Shown here one piece after another: positions 38,101-48,300 of a stretch of 64,000 bases of DNA. The DNA is from Tanytarsus gracilentus (Eukaryota > Arthropoda > Insecta > Diptera > Chironomidae). Under the pieces are notes generated by a model, which saw nothing but the letters and a program-made list of their open reading frames with translations, was not told where the DNA came from and searched no databases. The position numbers and the translations under genes are program-made. How positions within the stretch are numbered: the stretch's first letter is position 1; every line of letters starts with the position of its first letter. The stretch covers positions 682,001-746,000 of the forward strand of contig JAXRKN010000039.1 of the NCBI GenBank assembly GCA_038502055.1, given 5' to 3'.

Positions 38101-41100
38101 TGAACACGAAAAGTTATACAGAATAAGTTGAGGTGGAAGTGTCCACCCCTTGAAAATTTTGTGTTTTATGTCTCACCCGAATTGAATGTAAATTTTATAT
38201 TTTCCAAGCGAAAATAATCTGATAAAATATGCATTCGACTTTTCTCTCGTTCTAGGTGCCGTTTTGGGGAAAAGTGTCTATTGGATACATTCCAAGCAAG
38301 AAAATCTTGGGATTAAGTAAACTTGCGAGGTAAATGAATTTTAAAAGGATGAGAAAATTTGATTTGGGAATGATTCATAAATTATAAATGTGTATGTGAG
38401 CCTTTTCGGAGGGTGAAGAGGATTTTTTTATGGTTGCTTGATGAAATTGCAATACGTGAGGTGAAAATATATTTTTGAGTTCTTTCCATTGATAAAAATA
38501 AAAAGATTTTTCAAGGGAAAATTGAGCGGATAAATTAAAACTTTTAAATTAGCATAAAAAAGTTCAAAACTTAATTTCTGACAGCCTCGAAATAAAACAC
38601 AAAATTAACTGTTTCTCTTTTAATCTCATGGCGAAACAGAAAAAAAAACTTTTTGCTTTTGTTCATAATTTATGAGTTTATCACTCACAGTGGCACAAAG
38701 TACTAATTAATTTACGGCCATTGGAATACACAATGAATGCTTAAATATATATCGAAAACATTTATACAATGATAATAAAGTGATAGACAAACCGATGTAT
38801 CAATAATATAGTGTGGATTTATGTTTTACGGTTGTATTATCGATATAATAGTACAAAAGGGAAGTTAATTGATTTCAATATGGGTTTTTGATATGCATAC
38901 ACAGTGGTGTCAGTTTCAATGCGTTGCTTTTATAATTGTTTATGAAAATTACAAAGCAATTTATGAATGACGCGATTTGCTTTGATGTAAGATTAATTGA
39001 ATGTTGAGTAAGTTTGTTTAACTGAAATAAAATTTAAACGTTTATTTTAAGTGCAAATTGTTTTTATTAAATATTTGCATTAAAATATTTAATTTTCTCC
39101 GTTGAAAATAAATTTTACTGAACTTTTAAAGTTTACAGTTTTCTTCACTTCTAAAGTCTCTAAAATTTTAATTGAATTTTCACGTTCATTAATTTTAAAA
39201 GGAATTTCCAAAGTTCTTTGTTGCCTGTCAATAGTTTCTAAATTTAATTCTGAATTTTTTTCGATCATGATTTGGTTTTGATGAGTTGTGGATGAAACTT
39301 CAGTTGTTTTCTCTATTTCTAAGCAATTAATGCGAAGTTCTTCAATCAATCCTGGCATTTCTGTGGCATTAACAGCAAATTTATTAATGCAAATGTTATT
39401 GCCGAAGTGAGCATAACTAAGATGTGTTAATGAGTCCAGCAAATCAGCTCCAACGTGCTTAATTTGATTGTCAGTGAATGAAACATATTGAAGTTTTGGA
39501 TTATTTTTGAAAAAATCTCCTGGATAAAATCTCCTACATAATTTTTATGCAATCTAAACCACTCCAAGTCACCATACGCATTTAATTCATCACCAATTAG
39601 TTCTTTGATGCTGCAGTCGTAAATATTGATGGCTTTAAGATTCGGAAAGAATTGTTCCATTCCTCTAGGTATGAAGTTGAGGTGTTCAAAAGTGCCAATT
39701 AAAACAAATAAAACATCGTTATTGGTATTTCCTTCTTCATGGACTCCAATAACATCCGTAAGATTTTGAAACATATCAGAATATTCTTCTGATGGATGCT
39801 TAACATAGCACGCGTACTTTGGCTGAAGATTAACAGCTCGACTTGTTGTAAAATCACAAACAAAAATAACTGCACTTGATTTTACAATAAATGCGCAAAA
39901 TAAAATCACGAATTTCATTTTTAATGCTTTTAATTCCAATTTACTAAATCGACTAATTGAAAATTTTCGAGTTAAATTCAGTTCATATTTTTTGGTGTCT
40001 TATCGTGTAAGGGATTAAATGTGTCAAGATAATATTGGGGTTTATTTTTAAATTAATAAATGCAGTCAGATACTCGATTTGGTTCAATACAAAAAATCAT
40101 GTGATGCAACTTACAAATGTTAATTGATTTAAACTCTGATATAAATTAATCCTTTTAACAAGTAATTAAATCTCAGATAAGAATTTCTCAAGAAAATATT
40201 GCAAAAATCTACTTTTAATAAATATGAATGATGTAACATGATAAAAAAAGTTACAAATTTTTTCACACAATCTAAAAATGAATAAATCCAATTAATGAAT
40301 TTTCCATGTCAAATTAAGCACTCAAAAAAATTCTATGAATAATTCATTCAAACGTCATAATTTGATTCATTTCAGAATTGTTGAGATTTTTTCACGACGC
40401 TTGCAAGTACAGGAGCGATTAACAAAACAAATAGCCGTGGCAGTGACTCAAGCCGTTCAACCGGCTGGCGTTGCGGTTATAATTGAAGGTGAGAGAAAAT
40501 AAAAAGCTAATCCATGTTTTTCTTTATCTCCGAACACACCGCTTCTGGAATTTTTTTACCATCCGTGTCTCTTTTTTTTCGTGAGAGATACAATCAAAGC
40601 ACAACATCCATAAAAATCATTTCAAAACCATTGAGAAACATTTAGATAAGCAACGACACATCGGACTAATAAACATCTTTTTTATATTTCTCTCTCTCTT
40701 TTCTACTTTCAGGTGTTCATATGGTAAGAATATTTAGATATTCGACAGCAAGATTGGCATCGCTATATTCTTCTTCTTAACTCACCTCCTTCATCAAATA
40801 ATGCTCTTTGTGTGAATATTCTTGAGTTTTGTGTGCGGAGTTGAGGCGGGAACACTTGAAAATTTTTGTTATACAATTTTATTAAACGAATTCAAAAAAT
40901 TAGTTTCCACCCCTTAGAAAACTCTTTTTCGAGTGTCTTTTGAGCAGAGTGCGATTGAATGAGTGATGAGAACTGCTCTACGTTTTATTGTTTGCCATAC
41001 AACTAGCTCACTCTCTTTTATTTGGTTTAATGAGTTTAATTATTTAGTTTTTTTGGAATGCTGACAAGTTGAATTACATCAAGAATTATTTTCGGTAGCA

Positions 41101-41996
41101 TTTTGGCTAAACATGGTGGTGGTTTGGCATTCAAAGGAGAAAATTAGAATTGAAGAATTTTAGCATACGATTATCGAAGATTGAAATTCTAGATCGAGCA
41201 AAATTTATTTCACTATTCACACAATAAAAAAAAGAGTTCGATTTAAGAGATAATCGGAAAAGATATTTTTCGCTAACATTATAGTCGTGTTCGGATTGGT
41301 TAGTCATTAATTTTACACCAAAATTATGTGAAAATTAATTTTGTGAGATGTTCGGAATTGTGATTTTAAACTTTTCACAAAATTGTGAATTATTTTTCTT
41401 TTTTAATTAATTCTAGTTCAGGTTTTTTTAAATACTTAATTTTAATTTTAAATTAACAGATTGAATGATATAATTTAAAATTAATTGAACAATTAAAAGA
41501 TGAAAAATGATTGTCACAATAATTGATGAGGTGCTTAGTCAGACAAATAAAACTTTGTAATGACATAAATTGTAGCAAATAGATAAAATGTAATAATTTT
41601 TAGAACCTCATCAATTATAAAATCTCAAGCAAACTTCTTCCATTTGTCACTTTTACCATTTAACAAAAAATCTCTGATAATTAGAAGAATTCCGTTACTC
41701 GATACGGACATTTGAAGCACTCCCCAGTGTATTATTATTTATTTTATGACATCAGCTCTCTTTCTCTCTCCTTCTTTATCATCAATTTTATGCCTTTTAT
41801 TGCCTTTAAAAACTAGTTTGGCAAAATCACCGCATAATATAAAAATATAAAAAATCGTTTTCTAATTTTCTAGTGTATGGTGATGCGAGGAGTCAGTAAA
41901 ACACAGAGCAAGACTGTGACCAGCACAATGCTTGGCGTATTTCGTGACGATCCAAAAACCAGAGAAGAATTTTTGAATCTCGTTACTTCGAAGTAG
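35138..41996 (+). CDS. Pu: GTP cyclohydrolase I (Punch)
   Basis: Converts GTP to dihydroneopterin triphosphate, the first step of tetrahydrobiopterin and pteridine eye-pigment synthesis. Eight exons: 35138-35375, 37162-37295, 37495-37612, 37999-38048, 38256-38329, 40376-40488, 40713-40723 and 41874-41996. They total 861 nt (286 residues). A ~80-residue variable N-terminal region rich in Ser, Thr and Pro precedes the catalytic core, which starts around HEKCTFHHDLELDH. The core is nearly invariant: GLLKTPERAAKAML, the zinc site MCEHHL (Cys176), SRRLQVQERLTKQIA, GVHMCMVMRG (zinc ligand Cys247) and STMLGVFRDDP. Exon 7 is only 11 nt. Intron 5 holds an antisense LRR gene. The N-terminal region is where the known fly gene varies by alternative first exons; none other was located here. 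Confidence 0.97.
39089..39917 (-). pseudogene. Frameshifted secreted leucine-rich-repeat protein nested in Punch
   Basis: The ATG at 39917 opens a frame with a clear signal peptide (MKFVILFCAFIVKSSA) and LRR-like text (LNFIPRGMEQFFPNLKAINIYDCSIKEL, here split: FFPNLKAINIY and GDLEWFRLHKNYVGDF). The similarity then moves to another frame (PKLQYVSFTDNQIKHVGADL, then LTHLSYAHFGNN) and ends at the stop at 39089 after a Thr/Glu-rich tail. The shift coincides with a 14-bp tandem duplication at 39512-39535. Removing one copy would reunite the frames, giving roughly 275 residues. An intron excising only the duplicate would be 18 bp, too short to splice. It lies antisense in Punch intron 5. It is either a recent pseudogene, a segregating null allele or a sequence error. 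Similar small secreted LRR genes are common in flies; no function is assigned. Confidence 0.75.
39512..39535. repeat. 14-bp tandem duplication causing the LRR frameshift
   Basis: AAAATCTCCTGGAT is followed directly by AAAATCTCCT (plus strand), a 14-bp period with 1.7 copies. Fourteen is not a multiple of three, and the two LRR frames abut exactly here. Confidence 0.9.
40713..40723 (+). other. Pu: 11-nt microexon of Punch
   Basis: GTGTTCATATG lies between an acceptor (ctactttcag) and a donor (gtaagaat). With the single G ending exon 6 it encodes exactly Gly-Val-His-Met, the invariant residues before the zinc-ligand Cys of GTP cyclohydrolase I. Omitting it leaves the frame shifted, because 11 is not a multiple of three. 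Frame arithmetic of the whole gene requires it. Confidence 0.92.
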
Positions 41997-42541
41997 AAAA
42001 TTTATGACGAGCTCATCGATGGAATTTTGCTAAAAGTTTAAACAATGAAATTTACGACGAAATATTTATTTTTTAAAAATTTTAATTGGTGAAGAGTGAA
42101 AAGCTTTTGAGGGCAAATCGCTAAATATTTTGTGCTCTCAACTCGCTTGCTCTTCACCAATGCAATGATAAAGAAAATTGTTAACAATGATAGTCTGATA
42201 TTATTATTGTTAAATCTCAAATACATTCTAGTAATTATGACCATGATGCAAATATTTAACAAGAATATATTTTCGACATGTATACAAAACACTCACTCAA
42301 CAGTTGGACAAAAAAAAGAGTGTTGAGGAGTCAAATAAGAAGTTTATTAAAAACTTGTTTTTGTGAAAAAAGAGATAATAAGAATAACAATGTTAAATGT
42401 ATGACCAAATGGACCAATATTCAAATAAAAAATGAGAAGCAAGTAATAAAGAATAAAAATTGTTGCTTTATTAGTCTGACAATAAAGGGTATTTGTCAAG
42501 ATTAACTTAGTTTAAATTCTTTTTAGTTCCTTTTGCAGCGA

Positions 42542-42691
42542 CCCGGTGAGTGAATTTCATTCTTAATGCCACTTAGCACTTTTTTAAATAAATTTAAAAT
42601 TTAACGGAAAAAATTCGAAAATTTTTTAATATCCAGAAATTTATTTAAAAATTGCTAGTTTTGCTACTTTTAAAAATTATTTCTCACTGGG
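42542..42691. repeat. Small MITE-like element with CCCRGTGAG ends
   Basis: CCCGGTGAGT at the left and TCTCACTGGG at the right form an inverted repeat with one mismatch over about 9 bp, enclosing AT-rich DNA. The right end (ATTTCTCACTGGG) resembles the end of the element at 49.9 kb (ATTTCTCGCTGGG), which suggests a family. No target duplication was identified. Confidence 0.45.
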
Positions 42692-43023
42692 ATTGTTCGA
42701 AGTAATTTTTTTCAGACGCTAAATTAACAACTTAAACATTTAAGCTACTTCAAAAACGTGATTTTTCGATTGTGTCGGCGCGCACATCGAAGTTTGATTC
42801 TGTTAATCTCATCTGTAAGCACGCCTGTGCTTAATTGACCTGAAATGACCTTGTTGTATTTCTTAAATAACACATGTCAATTTAAAGTGACGAATTCACC
42901 CTTATCACCAACCTGAATGTAAAAAAAGAGCCATAAACAAAATTCTTGACGAAATTTTGCCTTTCTTTGTCTTTTTCGGGTTAGTTAAACAAACAAAAAT
43001 TCTCCATAAGAAAATAAAAAATA

Positions 43024-43960
43024 TCAAAACCCACACACGGGGATTTAAAAAATGTTAAAAAAATTTAACAATTTTTTTTTATTTTATAGCTCCGCTATAT
43101 ATTAATTTTGGATTTTTCAAAACCTGTTTTCGACCCCTAGTGCCAAGACATTACATTGTGCAATATCAAAACTTATACTCAAATGATAGGCCTAGTCAAA
43201 CCCTACAAACTGGCGAAAACAGATTTGAAATCGGTTGATCCTACGAGGAGTTAGAGCCATTTAAGTCATCTTACTTTCTCACTTTCTCACTTTCTTACTT
43301 TCTTACGATCTTAGTGGGCGGCATATCTCAAGAACGGCTGGTCGGATTTGACTCGGGTTTGTAGCTAAAGATCGGGTTTTGGCTCTAGTTGTGCAAGAAG
43401 TATTTTGTTTTGAGGTACGACCCTTCAAGGACCGTCCCTGAGTGCAAAAATGTCCTTTTTCATACAAATTTTCTCTTATATGGCTTCATGGGTATCGTTG
43501 AACTCGTGATTGGACCAGGAATCGATTGCTATAGATGATTTTTGAGGAATGTCCGTCATGGACGGCCAGGACTGCCACTAATGTCCATTTTTCAGAACTA
43601 TGGCTTCATGTATGTCGTTGAACTCGTCATTGGATCAGGAATCGATTGACATTGATGATTTTGAAGAATGTCCATCATGGTCGACCAGGAGTGCCCAAAA
43701 TGTCCATTTTCAGAACTATGGCTTCATGTATGTCGTTGAACTCGTCATTGCATCAGGAATCGATTGATACTGACGATTTTTGAGGAATGTCCATCATGGT
43801 CGGCCAGGACTGCCATAATGTCCATTTTTCAGAACTGCGGCTTCATGTATGTCGTTGAAGTCGTTATTGCATCAGGAATCGATTTACATTGATGATTTTT
43901 GAAGAATGTCCTTCATGGCCGGCCAGGAGTGCCACTAATGCCCATTGCAACGGAGTAGGG
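43024..43960. repeat. Tandem-repeat mobile-element-like unit (copy B)
   Basis: The left end (TCAAAACCCACACACGG) is the inverted form of the GTGTGGGTTTTGA terminus of copy A. It is followed by unique-looking sequence with CTTACTTTCTCAC repeats (43268-43305) and then the same tandem unit. The landmark GTCC(A/T)TTTT recurs at 43452, 43583, 43702 and 43820 with a degenerate copy at 43940, a spacing of 118-131 bp. Units share TTCATGGGTATCGTTGAACT and TGGACCAGGAATCGATTG with copy A. The right boundary is not sharply defined. Its opposite orientation at the terminus shows that the units are dispersed, not locally duplicated. Confidence 0.78.
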
Positions 43961-45372
43961 TACTAATCTATGCGGAGCTATTGGAAATGGCAACGCCGTT
44001 TGCAGACCCATCTTGTTTAAAAATTAAAAAAAATGTACTCACTTTAAATTTTTTAAATTTACTTCGCCAAATTCACAGACGATGGAAAATCGAGAATCAA
44101 AGCGCCAAAATACTTGGGATGCTATGTTAAATAAGTAAAGAATAAGTTTTTCAACACACAAAAAAAGTGTGGACTCATGGACTTGTTAATAAAGTGCCGC
44201 ATTGCAGAAATGAGTCAAGAAGAGGAAGAGCAAAAAGACAGTGGAACCACTTAATTCAAGAGAGCTGAAAAAGGTATGAAAACTGGACAAAAACAATCGA
44301 GCGGAAAACACAATGGAGATAGTTTTCGAGTTGAGGTCACTTTTAACAAAAAAATTTTTAAATGGATAATTTTCTGATCTAGAATGAATTCAATCCTAAT
44401 TAAATAAATTTTGTTACCTCTTTTTTTAATGAAATAATAATTTCCGAGTTAATAAGGGACATTTGGAATGAGTTTGTGCAACTCGGTGTGCTTCAGTCCA
44501 TGTCAATAAAGACAACTCAAGCGAGAGATTAAAGTCGAAAAAATTGACCATTTCCAAATCACTGGCGAAAGACCTCGCTTGACATTAAACCACACGAAAT
44601 TAATCAACAACTCCAAGAAATGAAATCATAATAAATTTGACTCACTGCGGTGAGCTTGAGAGTGAAAAAAAAGTCTGGTAGTGGTTGAAGTTTAAAAATT
44701 TTATTAGTTTGATTTAAAATTTTTACAGGTGACTTAATTTAATTTAATTAATTTGAATTAGCTGCAATTTATTGAATCACAGAAAATTTTATAATTTTCT
44801 TTACTTATTTCTTAATGACACGACCACCTCACGAATTAGGTGTGAGGTAGAGATTTATGATCTTAAAAAATATTTTACGTTTTTGAATGTTCGACTCGAA
44901 ATTATTTGAGGAATTCTTTTGTTTCGTCAAAATTATTCAAAATGAATTTACGCTTAAGATCTAAAATAAATTTCATTCACTCAGTCAAATCAATTTAATC
45001 GACCATCAATTACTTCAGCAAATGACATTAATTGCATTTCAACAGGAAGACATGACTTTACTCTCTGCATGACTTTCAGAGTTTAATTTTAATTTATTGT
45101 AATTCAATTAATTTCTCTCCTTTTATGTACGAAATTACTCTTTCATACATTTAACATATCACTTAAAACTCTTTTTAATTTTACGATCTCCACAGAAACA
45201 TTTAAAATGACATTATAAAATCTCAATGGAGAGATTTTTTTTTATTCTACAAAATGAAATTTAAATCTTATTAAGACTCTCAGGTGCCACATGAGAGTCT
45301 GCATTTCATCACAGACTTTTGTGAAAATTTTCACGTTAATAAAAATGGCAAAAAACTACTCAACAGCACTTT

Positions 45373-48300
45373 TCACTTCTGCCTAGTCTTGCAGACATCA
45401 AAGTGTGGGAAAAGGTAACAATGAAGCGAATAAAATCGGTATGGATCTCGCTCCAAATCAAATCCATCGGCTTTAACAACGTTCCAATCATCTTTTATGA
45501 GTGCATAGCTGAATGAGATCTGCGAAAAGAAGAAGATTTAGAGTTTCCATCCCTTGCAACTTTTTCTCATCAAATTTACCTGATCACGAAACGATTCAAC
45601 GTTAATTTTATCCATCCGCTCGAGATGCGAATGAAACTGTTCGACCACGGTCAAAGGAACTTTTAGCAAGTACTCAATAATGAAGCCGAGAGTGACGTCG
45701 TCAGGAAATCTAATCTTATCGCCAATCGTTACAAATTTCCCTTTGCCAGCCAACGGCATCATCTTTATGGCCAACGAACGACTTATGCAAAATCCCGCTC
45801 CACCCGTGGCAAAAAGAAATTTCACCTTTTCATTTTCATCGTCTTTGGCATTTCTCGTATTTTTATTATTTTTACGGCCACGCTCTAAGCTCGTTATCGC
45901 CTGTAGGAGAAAAAAATGACAAATAGTTCTTTTAAGCATTTTTTGTATATTTTGATATTTTAACATGCAACACAAGGCGAGAGAGAGTCTTTTGATAATG
46001 TTGGAGCAATATCCATTAATCTTCTATGCCAAAGTCAACTGGTATTATTTTCTGGCAGTGAGACAGGGATTAAGAAGAAATTTAAAAAATTAAATGAAAA
46101 TTTATTGATTAAATAAATTGAAATTTAAATATTTTGTTTAATCGCTCGTGTCTGTTGCTGATTCAGTTGTCACTTCGTCAGTTGATGGTTTTGTAATTTC
46201 ATGTCCATAATTGAGATCTTTGCGGTAGTAAAAATCTTCATACAATAACTTATGAGTTAACGGATAGTCAATTGAATTGCACTTTTCCATTTTACTTCTG
46301 AGTTCTTCACAATCTTCCGTTTTATTCATCTCTGGACATTTGACAAAATTCCATTTTCGAATGCAATCGACCAAATTGTTTAAGAAAAAATAATCGAATT
46401 GTATTAAACCTTCCTCGTCTTTTGGAATTTCTGGGGGAGTTTTGTTTCCAGGAATTTCCATCTCACAAAGTTTCGCATTTTCTTGCACAACTTTTTGCCA
46501 AGTTTCAGTTAAATTCACCCACTCGTCTTTACCACCAGCATAAAAAGATTTTACAAGTGCTGAAACGTTTGCCTTGTTGCCTTCATAAATGACTCCATTT
46601 GTCCTAATTATGCAATTACGTTGACATCGAAACTCAGGATAAGGAACCGTCCGACACTGATCTGAACAATTTTTTAATAATTCCGATGGCGCATCATTGA
46701 ATTGAGGATAGGTGCAACACTCAAGAGGATGAAGTGTATTACTTTCGAGTTTACGACACTCAGTATGGTCTTTTTGTAATTTTATTTCTTTTTCAGTTTT
46801 ATTTTTACGTGATGACTAGAATTTATTCAAAAATACTTTAATTTAAGAATTTTTTTGAAAATTTATCGCTTACAATTTTTTGAAACAGTAGCAATGAAAA
46901 TATTATTTGTATTAAAATTTTGAACGTCATGTTTCGAGCTCAAAATTCATACTGAAAATAAATTTTGTTCTCTCTTAAAATTTCAACATTTCCTTTAACA
47001 TGAAAACTATAAATTACATGTTCAAAATTCGGAAAAAAACTAGTCTTTCGAAACCCAGCAAATAAATTCTTCATCACTCTTTGATTCACATCAATTTATC
47101 TCTCTCATGCTCAATCCATCCACTTAATGATGAATTAGATTAATTATCGTCACAAAACTTACCGCATTCAAATACATCTCGATAGGTGAAGAAATACTAG
47201 GCTTGCCCAAGTACCAATCGTGATAGGCGGGATACTCGTTCAAACGCTTGACTAATGTTGGTATATTTACATAGTTGTCATCATCAAAATGACACCAGAA
47301 TCTGTGTGGTGAAGAAGAACAAATGAGTAAGAGATAATAAAAACATGAGTTTGTAGACACAGCACAGAATCGTTATGTGAGAAATGCGAGATATTGAATA
47401 ACGAGTGAAAATCATTAAAGGAGAAATGTGTAAAGTGTTGCCATGGGATTAAAGTTCATGATAATATCTCTAAATTAATGAAAATCTCTCATTTTGCTAG
47501 AGAAAATATTTTTGATAAAAAACTCTCATCATTTCTACGATCATGTGTCATTAATATATCATTAGTTGAATACGTAGCTAATTTTGACAATCATTTGGCA
47601 TTCTGTCTGTGAATTTCTCTCACTCCGAATATCTCGACTCTCACATCAATAATTATTTCATCAATCTCGTCAAGTCAACAAAAGAGTTCCACACACATCG
47701 CTCGGTGTGTATCTAAATAATAAGCTACAGCGAAGAGTTAACGTATTACAAAGATTGAAAGTATTATTTAGGCTAATTATGCTGTTTTGGGAATCAAAAA
47801 AAATCCCAGATGCGGACACTCATTCACGGCAATGACTCTCGAATTTTTATGCTTTTTAAAGCGTTCACTGTTGAATTTGAGGGTGAGACACTCTTTTTTT
47901 GAAAAGTATAAATTTAAATAAAAAAATTTTAAAAATCTCCTTGATTTTTTCAAATATATTTTTTATTCACACAATGCCTCGATCGCGGCGGCGGAGAATG
48001 AGAGAGAGCGAAAGAAAGAATTTTTCTTCTTCGCACCTCCTTTAGTTAATTTTAAATTGGCAGGTAATAGTCAATTTTTCGACTCGTAATCGAAAATAAT
48101 TAGTTCCAAGCACAGAAGAAAAAAGATGAAAACTAGTTAAATCTCGTCATACTTGAATTCTCTCACAACAAAAGAATCTCAAGTGACGTTGATGAGTTTA
48201 TTTCTGGTGGGATGGACACTGAATACCGCATTATGTACGAGTTCATGTCTTCATCTATTATGGAGCTACCTGCGGTGCTTAGCGCTCCATTTTGATTCAA

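Larger units (their letters stand above)
41997..45372. other. Gene-free region between Punch and fringe
   Basis: About 3.4 kb between the convergent 3' ends of Punch and fringe. It contains likely Punch poly(A) signals (AATAAA-type motifs at about 42425 and 42447-42485), a small MITE-like element at 42.54-42.69 kb and a second copy of the tandem-repeat element at 43.02-43.96 kb. The remainder, to 45.37 kb, is AT-rich without a recognisable gene. Confidence 0.6.
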
